The notes below the pieces were generated by a model. It made no database searches, was not told the DNA's origin, and worked only from the letters and a program-made list of their open reading frames with translations. 64,000 nucleotides of DNA, taken from the NCBI GenBank assembly GCA_902705835.1, contig CACSIN010000012.1:271017-335016 (forward strand). The letters run 5' to 3'. The position numbers and the translations under genes are program-made. How positions within the stretch are numbered: position 1 is the first letter of the stretch; each line of letters starts with the position of its first letter. This DNA comes from BD1-7 clade bacterium. GTDB taxonomy: Bacteria > Pseudomonadota > Gammaproteobacteria > Pseudomonadales > DT-91. Positions 52,861 to 61,816 of the stretch are shown here, piece by piece.

Positions 52861-52890
52861 TCATCCAATATCAGACTTCATGCGTAAGGA
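52861..52890 (+). promoter_or_regulatory. RpoE(ChrR)-type ECF promoter for the lipid operon
   Basis: TCATCC (52861-52866; one mismatch to TGATCC), an 18-base spacer and TAAGGA (52885-52890) on the plus strand. Predicted start near 52897, 27 bases before the ATG of the SnoaL-like gene. Confidence 0.7.
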
Positions 52891-52923
52891 AGATGATCAA
52901 ACCAACACGACGAGCCCGGCCCC

Positions 52924-53385
52924 ATGTCAATGCTAGATAAAAATCAGGCGACATCCTTGCCTACTGAGCGTCTCATCGAGCATTTCAAGCTGTACTATCG
53001 CAACTTATTACAGCCTTCAAACGTTCGAATCGACAATATTTATGCAGACAATATGATTTTTAAAGACCCAGTACACGAAGTGACTGGACTGGATCAGTTT
53101 TCATCCTATCTCGACAAATTGTGCGACAACTTAATCGATTGCCGCTTCGAATACCTCGATGAACTCGTTGGTGACGGCATTGCATACATAAAATGGAACA
53201 TGCACTATCACCACCCGAAAATTTCATCAGAACCCATAACACTTCGAGGCATAACCCATCTGCACTTCGATACCCACATCACGTATCACGAAGATGTATT
53301 TGATATGGGTGCGATGCTTTATGAGCATTTAACAGTCATCGGCCCAGTTACCCGTTTCATTAAGCAAAAAATGGGGAAATCATGA
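52924..53385 (+). CDS. SnoaL-like / NTF2-fold protein, first gene of the ECF-controlled operon
   Basis: A 153-residue NTF2-like protein: LIEHFKLYYRNLLQPSNVRIDNIYADNMIFKDPVHEVTGLDQF, then strands IAYIKWNMHYHHPKI and HLHFDTHITYHEDVFD and the terminal helix FIKQKMG. The proteins of this group found next to FAD oxidoreductase/DUF1365/cfa clusters are of unknown role. Its stop overlaps the SDR start by four bases (ATGA). It is the first gene after the ECF promoter at 52861-52890. Confidence 0.8.
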   Translation: MSMLDKNQATSLPTERLIEHFKLYYRNLLQPSNVRIDNIYADNMIFKDPVHEVTGLDQFSSYLDKLCDNLIDCRFEYLDELVGDGIAYIKWNMHYHHPKISSEPITLRGITHLHFDTHITYHEDVFDMGAMLYEHLTVIGPVTRFIKQKMGKS

Positions 53386-54158
53386 AACCCGTTCCCCATA
53401 AACGTCGAATCTGGGTCACTGGTGCAACGTCCGGCATCGGCCAGGCACTGGCTTTAAAGCTAGCGGCCAATGGCCATAGCGTGATTGCCTCAGGCAGAAA
53501 CGCTGATGCCCTTGAAGAGCTTGCAGGTGTGCACGGTATTACCGCAAAAGCCGTCGATGTATCCAATGCCGACTCATTGAAAAATGCACAAAAGGCAATC
53601 ACACAGCAATTTGGTGCGCTCGATACCGTTGTTGTGAATGCGGGAGTCTGCGAATACCTACAGGGTCTTCCAGCTGACATGGAAATGTGGGAGCGTATCT
53701 ACTCAACTAACCTGAAAGGCGCCATCGCAACCATCGATTGCGCTCTACCCTTACTCGCTGCTAGCGAGTTCCGTGGCCAGGTAGTCGGTGTTATATCACA
53801 AGTTATCTTCGCCCCCTTTTCACAAGCCGAGTTCTACGGTGCAAGCAAAGCTGCCCTCGACTACTACCTAAAGTCACTTGCGATCGATCTAAGGCAAAAG
53901 CAAATTGACGTGGCACGTATCTACCCCGGTTTCGTAAAAACCCCGCTAACCGACAAGAATCATTTCGATATGCCATTCATCGTTAGCGCTGAAGACGCAG
54001 CGAACACTATGACTCAAGCCATCGAAGATCGTAAAACGCAGTGTATCTTCCCTAAACGCCTTTACTATGTACTAAAAAGTAGCCAATGGTTTCCTGGGGT
54101 TTGGACGCGTAAATTTTCTCAGCAATCACGCGTAGCATTAGCATTATTTGATGCCTAA
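53382..54158 (+). CDS. Short-chain dehydrogenase/reductase in the ECF-controlled operon
   Basis: A 258-residue SDR. The cofactor motif is TGATSGIGQALA, followed by VVVNAGV, the catalytic serine in VISQVIF and Tyr-x-x-x-Lys in FYGASKAAL. Substrate unknown; NADP or NAD preference cannot be stated firmly. It overlaps the preceding gene by four bases and is 138 bases before the FAD-oxidoreductase gene. A related SDR is part of the RpoE-ChrR regulon in Rhodobacter, to my recollection, next to DUF1365 and cyclopropane-synthase-like genes. Confidence 0.85.
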   Translation: MKPVPHKRRIWVTGATSGIGQALALKLAANGHSVIASGRNADALEELAGVHGITAKAVDVSNADSLKNAQKAITQQFGALDTVVVNAGVCEYLQGLPADMEMWERIYSTNLKGAIATIDCALPLLAASEFRGQVVGVISQVIFAPFSQAEFYGASKAALDYYLKSLAIDLRQKQIDVARIYPGFVKTPLTDKNHFDMPFIVSAEDAANTMTQAIEDRKTQCIFPKRLYYVLKSSQWFPGVWTRKFSQQSRVALALFDA

Positions 54159-54296
54159 TTTCTGCAATAAATGACAGATAGAACGTTAGACATCATCAAA
54201 GATCGGATGCAACATCATTCATGGCCTGACTAGCGCGCCACAAGATGCTACATCAACCTTTGCGCCACAGAGATAGATATAAAACGGAACCAATCA

Positions 54297-55553
54297 ATGA
54301 AAATTGCAATCATTGGGTCAGGCATATCAGGCCTTTCCGCAGCATGGATGCTATACAAAGATCATGACATCACCTTGTTTGAAAAAGCCGATCGGCTAGG
54401 CGGCCATACCGCCACTATCGACGTCGATTACAAGGGTGAAAACCACGCGATCGATACCGGGTTTATTGTTTACAACGACTGGACTTACCCCAACTTTATT
54501 CGACTCATGCAAGCCTGTGGCGTGGAATCTATTCCGACCAAAATGGGTTTCAGTGTCACCGCGCATAACCATAGCTACGAATACAGTGGTGCATCTTTTA
54601 AAACCTTGTTTGCACAACGGAAAAACCTGTTCTCTGTTAAACACTGGGGGATGATCTACGACATCGTTCGGTTTAATCGCGAAGCCATCTCCGACTTAGA
54701 AAAAAACGCCATCAGCGCGCAAGAAACTCTTGGGCACTACCTCAAAAAAAACGGTTATGGCCAGCAGTTCATTAACTATTATTTGATCCCGATGGGATGT
54801 GCAATCTGGTCTGCCTCTACCGAAGAAATGCTGAACTTTCCGCTCTACTTCTTTGTGCGGTTTTTCAAAAATCACGGTTTACTCAGTGTCACTGATCGCC
54901 CGCAGTGGCGCGTTCTTAAAGGTGGTTCTCGTGCATATCTTGCGCCCCTCACTCGACCCTTCGCGGATCGAATACGCCTATCGCGCGACATCAAGACCGT
55001 TATCAGAACTGACGACGACGTAACACTCGTATTTGCCGATGGAACCCAAGATGTGTTTGACCAGGTGGTGTTTGCTTGTCATTCCGATGAAGCTCTGGCG
55101 TTATTAGAAACGCCTACCGCTGAAGAAAAACAGATCCTGGAAGCGATACCTTATCGAATGAATGATGTCGTGCTACACACAGATACGTCGCTTCTTCCAA
55201 AAGTACGCGAGACCTGGTCAAGTTGGAACTACTTCATCGACGATCACAAAACAGACCGCCCGGTACTCACTTACAACATGAACATCCTTCAATCATTAAA
55301 GTCGCGCCACACATTCTGTGTGACGCTCAACGCCACGGAATTAATTGATCCAAGCAAAATTATCGGCAGGTACCAATATAGTCATCCGGTATTCACTCTC
55401 GATGGCATTGATGCCCAAGAGCAATGGCAGGCCATTAATGGCGTCAAGCGCACTTGGTTTTGCGGGGCCTATTGGCGCAATGGTTTTCACGAAGATGGCT
55501 GCGCTAGCGGCATTCGCGTTGCAGAAGGGTTAGGAAGCACATGGCCAACATGA
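54297..55553 (+). CDS. NAD(P)/FAD-dependent oxidoreductase (amine-oxidase superfamily)
   Basis: A 418-residue flavoprotein. The N-terminal dinucleotide motif is IGSGISGLSAAWMLYKDHDITLFEKADRLGGHTATID, followed by the substrate-side region AIDTGFIVYNDWTYPNFIRLM and the C-terminal FAD contact WFCGAYWRNGFHEDGCASGIRVAE. It resembles the flavin oxidoreductases always found beside DUF1365 and cyclopropane-fatty-acid-synthase-like genes, suggesting action on a membrane fatty acid. It overlaps the next gene by 13 bases. No ECF promoter was seen directly in front of it. Confidence 0.9.
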   Translation: MKIAIIGSGISGLSAAWMLYKDHDITLFEKADRLGGHTATIDVDYKGENHAIDTGFIVYNDWTYPNFIRLMQACGVESIPTKMGFSVTAHNHSYEYSGASFKTLFAQRKNLFSVKHWGMIYDIVRFNREAISDLEKNAISAQETLGHYLKKNGYGQQFINYYLIPMGCAIWSASTEEMLNFPLYFFVRFFKNHGLLSVTDRPQWRVLKGGSRAYLAPLTRPFADRIRLSRDIKTVIRTDDDVTLVFADGTQDVFDQVVFACHSDEALALLETPTAEEKQILEAIPYRMNDVVLHTDTSLLPKVRETWSSWNYFIDDHKTDRPVLTYNMNILQSLKSRHTFCVTLNATELIDPSKIIGRYQYSHPVFTLDGIDAQEQWQAINGVKRTWFCGAYWRNGFHEDGCASGIRVAEGLGSTWPT

Positions 55554-56488
55554 CAACAACACAGCGTTCGCTCCGGGAATCAGCAACCGTATCGATATCA
55601 AGCCGCCAGCAAATCAATTCTCAGTACGAGAACCCCATTATCCATGAAACCTGCTTTTACGAAGGCACCGTGCGCCATCGGCGCTTCTGGCCTAAAACAC
55701 ATGCGTTTCATTATCAAATTTTTATGGCCTACATCGATATCGATACGGCTGAGCAAGACTTCAGCCATCGATGGTTATTCTCAACCCGTCGTGGCGCTGC
55801 CGTTAGATTTCATCGCAGCGACTACCTGAAGCCTCACGATATCAGTCTGCGTCAGGCTGTTGAAAGCCGACTAAAAGAACAATTAGGCCTCGATGATATC
55901 GGCAAAATTATGTTACTAACCAACCTTCGCTTCTTTGGTTTCATCATTAATCCGATTAGCTGCTACTACTGCTTTGATTCACACGGGCACTTGATCGCAC
56001 TGATCGCAGAGGTCACGAACACCCCGTGGGGTGAAACGCAAGTTTACGCACTTCGGTGTGATCCAGACGCGAAGTACCAGCGTATTCAGTTCAACAAGGC
56101 GATGCACGTGTCACCCTTTAACCCAATGAACCTTGTTTATGATTGGCGTAACAACACACCCGATGAAAAACTCCTTCTGCACATGAACTGTGTTGAGCAC
56201 CCGAACAAGGAAAGCATGACGCAATCGGAGACAGAGCGAGGCAAACAACGCATCCACACCGACGCGACACTGACTCTGACCCGAAAGGCTTTTACGGTGA
56301 AGCAAGCGCGATCACTTTGGCTAAACTACCCGTTAATGACAGGCAGTATTTTTTGCGGTATTTACTGGCAGGCTTTACGACTATTTCTGAAAAAGGCCCC
56401 TTTGTGGCCGCATCCAAAGCGTCAGGAAACCGTCAAGGCGTCCGGTGAAAACACAGCAACAGCAACAACATCAAAATACAGAGCATAA
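55541..56488 (+). CDS. DUF1365 family protein
   Basis: A 315-residue DUF1365 protein. Typical features: CFYEGTVRHRRFWPKTHAFHYQIFMAYIDID, KIMLLTNLRFFGFIINPISCYYCFD, VTNTPWGETQVY and AMHVSPFNPMNLVYDWR. A region near residues 270-290 is hydrophobic (LMTGSIFCGIYWQALRLF) and may touch the membrane. Function is unestablished, but the gene almost always pairs with an FAD oxidoreductase and cyclopropane-synthase-like gene, as here, implying a shared role in fatty-acid tail modification. The start overlaps the previous gene by 13 bases. Confidence 0.9.
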   Translation: MANMTTTQRSLRESATVSISSRQQINSQYENPIIHETCFYEGTVRHRRFWPKTHAFHYQIFMAYIDIDTAEQDFSHRWLFSTRRGAAVRFHRSDYLKPHDISLRQAVESRLKEQLGLDDIGKIMLLTNLRFFGFIINPISCYYCFDSHGHLIALIAEVTNTPWGETQVYALRCDPDAKYQRIQFNKAMHVSPFNPMNLVYDWRNNTPDEKLLLHMNCVEHPNKESMTQSETERGKQRIHTDATLTLTRKAFTVKQARSLWLNYPLMTGSIFCGIYWQALRLFLKKAPLWPHPKRQETVKASGENTATATTSKYRA

Positions 56489-56513
56489 ACACGGATACTA
56501 AACAGGAATTGCC

Positions 56514-57785
56514 ATGACCAGTGCCAAAGCTTTAGAGCAGACATTAAGCTCACGCACCAAACCCAGCCTATGGGACGATATCGCTTACAAGCAGCTCATC
56601 AGCCACTTCAGCCGCATCACGCAGGGGCGTATTGTTATTCGGTTTGAAAACGATACCCACGAATCAGGGCAGAACCAGCACGATGCAGCTGTTACAGCCG
56701 TTATTCAGGTACACGACAAACTCGTTTTCAGGCACATTATGTTAAGTGGTATCGTCGGCGCAGCAGAAATGTACATGCTGGGGAAATGGTCAACCCCTGA
56801 CCTCGTCAGTGTTATTCGCGTTATGTGCCTCAATCTGAATATCCTCAATCAGGTCAATCAACAGCAAAGCTTGATTAGGAAGTCGGTACTGCGCTTCGCA
56901 CGATTTGTAAATCGAAACACGTTAGAAGGATCACGCAAAAACATCTCTGCGCACTATGATCTCGGCAATGACTTTTTTCAGGTTTTTCTCGACAAAAGCA
57001 TGATGTATTCCGCGGCAATATATCTGTCTGAAAACACCGCATTACCACAAGCATCCATTCACAAATTGGATCTTATTTGTCGAAAACTGCAATTGCAGCC
57101 GTCAGATCACTTGGTAGAAATTGGGACAGGATGGGGCGGCATGGCTATTCATGCGGCGACACACTATGGCTGCCATGTAACGACCACGACTATCTCACAA
57201 CGCCAGTACGATTATGCAAAGTCAGAGATAGAACGCCTGGGCCTGCAAGACAAAATCACTCTATTGCTCAAAGACTACCGCGAGCTCACCGGCACCTACG
57301 ACAAACTCGTTTCGATTGAAATGATTGAAGCTGTAGGCCATGAATACTACGACAGCTACTTCAAAACCTGTTCTTCGTTACTCAAACCCGAAGGCGTAGC
57401 CTTGATACAGGCTATCACTATCGATGATCAACGTTTTGAAGCGTCTAAAAAATCGCTCGATTTTATTCAACGATATATTTTCCCTGGTGGCTGCTTACCC
57501 AGCAACGAAGTCATCAGCCGCTATGTGAGCCAAGCGACCGATATGCATATCTACGACTTACACGATATCACCCAAGATTACGCGCGCACCTTACACGACT
57601 GGCGTCAGGCCTTCCTAGCCAACATCGATCAGGTGAAAGCAATGGGCTTCGACGATGTATTCTGCCGTATGTGGGAATACTACCTCGCCTACTGCGAAGG
57701 AGGCTTCACTGAGCAAGTGATTCACACTGCCCAATTTGTGATGGCAAAACCGCAAGCACGGCATCTTAAATCACTACGTATGTGA
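56514..57785 (+). CDS. cfa: Cyclopropane-fatty-acid-synthase-like SAM methyltransferase
   Basis: A 423-residue methyltransferase that transfers a methyl or methylene group from SAM to an unsaturated fatty acyl chain. The N-terminal domain is a lipid-binding region (about 1-120); the core follows with ISAHYDLGNDFFQVFLDKSMMYS, the SAM motif LVEIGTGWGGMAIHAA, VTTTTISQRQYDYAK, SIEMIEAVGHEYY and FIQRYIFPGGCLPSN. It may make cyclopropane fatty acids, or by analogy with Rhodobacter UfaM methylate a fatty acid on the way to furan fatty acids; the two cannot be separated by eye. It is the last gene of the ECF-controlled cluster. Confidence 0.92.
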   Translation: MTSAKALEQTLSSRTKPSLWDDIAYKQLISHFSRITQGRIVIRFENDTHESGQNQHDAAVTAVIQVHDKLVFRHIMLSGIVGAAEMYMLGKWSTPDLVSVIRVMCLNLNILNQVNQQQSLIRKSVLRFARFVNRNTLEGSRKNISAHYDLGNDFFQVFLDKSMMYSAAIYLSENTALPQASIHKLDLICRKLQLQPSDHLVEIGTGWGGMAIHAATHYGCHVTTTTISQRQYDYAKSEIERLGLQDKITLLLKDYRELTGTYDKLVSIEMIEAVGHEYYDSYFKTCSSLLKPEGVALIQAITIDDQRFEASKKSLDFIQRYIFPGGCLPSNEVISRYVSQATDMHIYDLHDITQDYARTLHDWRQAFLANIDQVKAMGFDDVFCRMWEYYLAYCEGGFTEQVIHTAQFVMAKPQARHLKSLRM

Positions 57786-57987
57786 AGGTTTGTGCTGGAG
57801 CAACCGTTCCAGCAAACTTTTCTGCCGCTCGCGGTCTAAATATCTCCTTATACCGACAAAGCTTCCGGTAAACGTGCATATGCACTCAATCTGCACTGAC
57901 TGGTCAACAAAAACCGCGGTACCGTTGATCTCTAGATGCCGGAGCTGCGTAGAACCAACCGTCAGAACAAATAGGAGAGTATCTACG

Positions 57988-59175
57988 ATGACCGACCAAG
58001 CGTCACAACAAGCTATAGAAAGTCGCCGCATTGCCGACGAAATATACGGCAAGATTGTCGAACTACAGCCCAAAATGCGTGAGCGTGCTCAGCAGACCAA
58101 ACGCGATCGTAAAGTTCCTGATGCGACCATCAATGAGCTGAAAGACACCGGGTTTTTTCTTGCCCTTCAACCCAAGGTATACGGTGGCTACGAAATGCTG
58201 CCGCAAGACTTTTTCCGCCTGCACTTGGCGATCTCAGAAGCCTGTATGTCAACCGCTTGGGCCAGCGGCATTATTGCAGTGCATGCGTTCCAAATCGCAC
58301 TGATGGCGAAAAAAGCCCAAGAAGACGTATGGAGCACAGACATTCATACCCGTGTCTCATCTTCTTATGCTCCTGTCGGTAAAGTTGAGATTGTCGATGG
58401 CGGCTTCAAGCTATCGGGTCGCTGGGGCTGGTCTTCAGGTTGCCAACACTGCACTTGGGCTCTGCTTGGTGCCATCGTACCCGGCGAAGGATACCGAACA
58501 TTTCTGGTTCCGATTGAAGACTACGAAATTATCGACACTTGGAAGTCGATGGGCCTAGAAGGCACCGGCAGCAATGATATTGTGGTCGAAAATGCATTTG
58601 TACCCGATCATCGTACCCACAAACAATTAGACGGTTTTAACCTGACTAACCCGGGCACAGCCGTGAATACATCCTCGCTGTATCAAATCCCTTGGGCTCA
58701 AGTATTTGTTCGCGTTGTTTGCACACCCGCCATTGGGGCGTGCAAAGATGCACTGCGTTTATATACCGAAACGGCGCAGAAGAAAGCCAGCATGGATCCA
58801 TCCAAACACGCTAGTGATCCATCAACACTCGAACGTATCTCAACGGCTGAAAACACGATCGATGAGATGGAATGCATTATGATGCGTAACTTCGATTCGA
58901 TGATGCATGCCATCAACAATGGCAAGGATATTGGCATTCAAAACCGAGCCAAGTACCGGTATCAAGCATCACTGGTCATCGACAAAAGCATGGAGGTTAT
59001 CGACAGTTTGTTTTCCATGGCCGGAGGCTCATCAGTCTTCCTCGGAGCAGATATCCAGCAGCGCTTTTTGGATATTCACACCGCCCGAGCACATGTTGCC
59101 AATAACCCGACGAACTTTGCTCGTAACCTCGGTAGCCTGCACCTTGGCTTGGAAAACCAAGACTTTTTCATCTGA
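57988..59175 (+). CDS. Acyl-CoA dehydrogenase-family flavoprotein
   Basis: A 395-residue member of the acyl-CoA dehydrogenase superfamily, resembling flavin-dependent monooxygenases or group D-type hydroxylases (HsaA/HpaC-like) more than classic beta-oxidation enzymes. Features: RRIADEIYGKIVELQPKMRERAQQTKRDRKVPD at the start, FFLALQPKVYGGYEMLP, GRWGWSSGCQHCTWALLGA, SMGLEGTGSNDIVVE and the C-terminal RFLDIHTARAHVANNPTNFARNLGSL. The start at 57988 follows AGGAGAG; an upstream frame start is not supported. A terminator-like hairpin follows. Substrate unknown. Confidence 0.85.
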   Translation: MTDQASQQAIESRRIADEIYGKIVELQPKMRERAQQTKRDRKVPDATINELKDTGFFLALQPKVYGGYEMLPQDFFRLHLAISEACMSTAWASGIIAVHAFQIALMAKKAQEDVWSTDIHTRVSSSYAPVGKVEIVDGGFKLSGRWGWSSGCQHCTWALLGAIVPGEGYRTFLVPIEDYEIIDTWKSMGLEGTGSNDIVVENAFVPDHRTHKQLDGFNLTNPGTAVNTSSLYQIPWAQVFVRVVCTPAIGACKDALRLYTETAQKKASMDPSKHASDPSTLERISTAENTIDEMECIMMRNFDSMMHAINNGKDIGIQNRAKYRYQASLVIDKSMEVIDSLFSMAGGSSVFLGADIQQRFLDIHTARAHVANNPTNFARNLGSLHLGLENQDFFI

Positions 59176-59189
59176 TATGATGCAGCAAG

Positions 59190-59211
59190 CGCCGGCAAAT
59201 GCCGGCGTTTT
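59190..59211 (+). terminator. Intrinsic terminator after the acyl-CoA dehydrogenase-like gene
   Basis: Perfect 7-bp stem CGCCGGC / GCCGGCG with loop AAAT, followed by four T. The T run is short, so efficiency may be moderate. Confidence 0.7.
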
Positions 59212-59445
59212 ACCAACGCTTTTTCCCTCGCCTTCTCTCCTTCTTCTACCTGCTATCACTCGCACACCGTCTCGTACACCCGCGATCAAACCTTTAGCTT
59301 TCCAACGTGTCAATTGCTCCACAGGCGCTGAACAAATTTGATCCCGCTACCCCTCACGCTATCAACGCAGACACGGTCTCATTGCGAACTAAACTCAAGA
59401 AACCAACACCGCATTTAACTCACCACCGATTAACGGGTACGAATT

Positions 59446-59661
59446 ATGAAAGATCATATCTACAAAGTTATTGAAGTAGTTGGCTCATCAACGAACAGCT
59501 CGGACGAAGCGATTCAAAATGCCATTCACACCGCATCAAAATCGCTGGATCACTTGGACTGGTTTGAAGTCGCAGAAACACGTGGGCACATAGTCGAAGG
59601 CCTTGTGGCCCACTGGCAGGTGAGAATAAGAATTGGTTTTCGCCTCGAAAACAACGATTGA
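59446..59661 (+). CDS. Dodecin family flavin-binding protein
   Basis: A 71-residue protein of the dodecin family, which stores or traps flavin in dodecameric shells. The signature is MKDHIYKVIEVVGSSTNSSDEAIQNAI, LDWFEVAETRGHIVEG and HWQVRIRIGFRLE. A Trp in LDWFEV stacks on the flavin in known structures. No neighbours suggest a specific pathway, but free-flavin sequestration would limit photosensitised damage, consistent with the photooxidative theme to its left. It converges on a glycosyltransferase gene. Confidence 0.92.
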   Translation: MKDHIYKVIEVVGSSTNSSDEAIQNAIHTASKSLDHLDWFEVAETRGHIVEGLVAHWQVRIRIGFRLENND

Positions 59662-59680
59662 CCCAACATCGATAAGCCAT

Positions 59681-59711
59681 ATAAGCGGTAGGTGACTGCA
59701 CCTACCCTTAT
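59681..59711. terminator. Hairpin between the dodecin and glycosyltransferase genes
   Basis: Stem GGTAGGTG / CACCTACC with loop ACTG, extended by ATAAG / CTTAT with one bulged C. It lies between convergent genes. The T tract after it is weak on either strand, so termination is likely but not certain. Confidence 0.55.
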
Positions 59712-60607
59712 CGAATTTTGTGTTGTTTATCAGGGTTGAAGTAGGAATGTTTGGCGCGATTGGAATGATTCCGGTGACGTCTGTGCCCAAGATAAGCCCC
59801 CCAGTATTGTGCTAACCGATAGCTCAATATCTGGTAAAGGTTATTGTGTAAACAGCGCCCCTGGAAGGCGTTTCGAATATCTTGAACAACACTACTGGAG
59901 TAGTAGCGAGCAAAATCGACCAACGTAAAATGAATGCTGGGCATGATAGTTTCAAGTGCATAGGCTTCACGCGCATAACGCGTGAGGCACTCTTCAAAAT
60001 CCGGCTGGTCCACTCGGTAAATCGCGGCTTCAGCCACGTAAGCCACCTTTTCTCGACGCTCAAGTAGCTCCTTCGCTAGGCGGATATCCTCCAACGCCTC
60101 AAGGCTGTCGTCAAACCGGTACTCCTTCCAGGCGCTGCGCTTCAACGCAGCGTTGGCGTTGTTACAAAAGCAACCCGACTGGGGAATCTCCGATTCTGCA
60201 GGAAAGTACTGCATCAGATGCTGTATTTGTGAGTACTCGGATTGTTTCGAACCTAACTGCCGGCCGTAACTATAGACAGCAGTGCCATCAACCAACGGAT
60301 CGATCAAGCGCTGCAACCAGTGCTCAGATGAAGGAATACAGTGGCTACTCAGAAATACCAAAAGATCGCCAGTGGCCTCATTGCACGCGAGGTTAAGCGC
60401 CCGGCCACCTTGTAAACGGCATTGACGAATTTCATAGACGCGCGCGCCATATTGCTCAGCGGTTTTAGCAACGTCAGCACAGCTGCCATTGCCGACAACC
60501 AGCGTTTCGATGTCGTGATCGGCGAGTGCCTGATACGACAATGCTTCTAATACATCGCCCAAATACGGCGAGTCACCAAAAGTGCGAATAACAATGCTGA
60601 TCTTCAC
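59708..60607 (-). CDS. Family 2 glycosyltransferase
   Basis: A 299-residue GT-A fold glycosyltransferase. The N-terminus SIVIRTFGDSPYLGDVLEALSYQ gives the nucleotide-binding strand, and GDLLVFLSSHCIPSSEHWLQRLI occupies the DxD region, where the usual acidic pair is replaced by Ser-His, so metal binding may be atypical. Other segments: NNANAALKRSAWKEYRFD and DSLEALEDIRLAKELLE (ED acceptor-site motif). The product is probably an envelope glycan or lipid sugar; no partner genes are adjacent. It is leftward with AAGATCAGC upstream region and no strong ribosome-binding site visible. Confidence 0.88.
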   Translation of the reverse strand: MKISIVIRTFGDSPYLGDVLEALSYQALADHDIETLVVGNGSCADVAKTAEQYGARVYEIRQCRLQGGRALNLACNEATGDLLVFLSSHCIPSSEHWLQRLIDPLVDGTAVYSYGRQLGSKQSEYSQIQHLMQYFPAESEIPQSGCFCNNANAALKRSAWKEYRFDDSLEALEDIRLAKELLERREKVAYVAEAAIYRVDQPDFEECLTRYAREAYALETIMPSIHFTLVDFARYYSSSVVQDIRNAFQGRCLHNNLYQILSYRLAQYWGAYLGHRRHRNHSNRAKHSYFNPDKQHKIR

Positions 60608-60914
60608 GACGAATATGCTCCTTGCCCTGGGGTATGCTGACTTGCTGTGCCTAGCAAGCGAAAGAACCGGGTGATGTCCTAGGGTAACGAGAAGTATAGA
60701 TCAACCCTCGCCAAACCTCCGCCAGGGAACAACCACTTACGCGATAGGCGCTCAGAATGAGCGCTTGAAGAGCATTTCAACACCAGATATGAATGGATTT
60801 CAAGAGAGGCCTGCACCTCATCGAGGTGCAATCAGTAGCAGCGCCATCAACAAACGGCAGAGCACTGAAAAGACTCTGCAGACCGACTCAATGGCGCATG
60901 CGCCGACAGTCAAC
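60608..60914. other. Intergenic region with three strong inverted repeats
   Basis: About 300 bases without a credible gene, between the leftward exonuclease III and glycosyltransferase genes. It holds GCGCTCA-GAA-TGAGCGC (60748-60764), TGCACCTC-ATC-GAGGTGCA (60812-60830) and the palindrome GGCGCATGCGCC (60894-60905). None is followed by a T run, so they are not classic terminators. A 77-codon open frame overlapping them shows no family features. Confidence 0.5.
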
Positions 60915-61730
60915 TTAGTCAGCGAAATCTGCCCAGATAGGTGCATGATCGGAGGGTTTTTCCATGCCACGAATGTCGTAACTAATGCCTACGTCTGAAC
61001 AAGCTGCGAGCAATTCAGGAGTCACCAGGATGTGATCTATGCGAAGGCCACGTTTAGGCTCATCATTGAACCCGCGAGATCGGTAATCAAACCAAGAAAA
61101 CCGCGTATTGTCTTCAGGAAAATGTTGACGATAGGTATCCGCTAAGTTTTGATCAAGTAATGCCCCATACCATTCACGCTCTTCAGGCAGAAAGGAACAC
61201 TTACCTTGCTGTAACCAACGCTTTCGATTGGGTTCACCGATGCCAATATCGATGTCTTCGGGTGATATATTCATATCACCCATGACCACGATATGTTCTG
61301 CATCGGCTAAATCTTCACTCAAATAGCGATTGAGATCCGCATAAAACGTTTCTTTTGCCGGAAATTTCGTCTCATGCTTACGGTTTTCACCTTGGGGAAA
61401 GTAACCATTGATCACATCAACGGTTCGCCCACCGAGGATATAACGCGCATGAATCATTCGCTTCTGTGCGTCATCATCTGCCCACGGGTAGCCTTTTTGC
61501 ACAAAAATCGGCTTATCGCGGCTTACTAACGCGACACCGTAATGGCTCTTCTGACCAAAATATTCCACATGCCAACCCAGTGATTCGACATCAGCCAGCG
61601 GAAATTTTTCGTCATCGACTTTGATTTCCTGCAACCCCATCACATCCGGATCAAGTTCTTCCCGAATCGCTTCCAATTGATGCTGACGCGCACGGATGCC
61701 GTTGATATTAAAACTGATGATTCTGGCCAC
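60915..61730 (-). CDS. xthA: Exodeoxyribonuclease III (AP endonuclease)
   Basis: Cuts DNA at abasic sites and trims 3' ends in base excision repair. The 271-residue protein starts MARIISFNINGIRARQHQLEAI and has the metal and catalytic residues of the family in LDPDVMGLQEIKVDD (Glu near residue 35), GDMNISPEDIDIG, RFSWFDYR, RIDHILVTPEL and SDHAPIWADF. Length fits the bacterial xthA group. It is monocistronic with a gap of 86 bases to the PhzF-like gene. Confidence 0.95.
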   Translation of the reverse strand: MARIISFNINGIRARQHQLEAIREELDPDVMGLQEIKVDDEKFPLADVESLGWHVEYFGQKSHYGVALVSRDKPIFVQKGYPWADDDAQKRMIHARYILGGRTVDVINGYFPQGENRKHETKFPAKETFYADLNRYLSEDLADAEHIVVMGDMNISPEDIDIGIGEPNRKRWLQQGKCSFLPEEREWYGALLDQNLADTYRQHFPEDNTRFSWFDYRSRGFNDEPKRGLRIDHILVTPELLAACSDVGISYDIRGMEKPSDHAPIWADFAD

Positions 61731-61816
61731 AACCTATTCCTCAAAAAATCACGCGATGCAAAATCGCCGAACGAACAACCTTCGCATTTGAGCGCGATAT
61801 TGTAGCTGATCTGATA

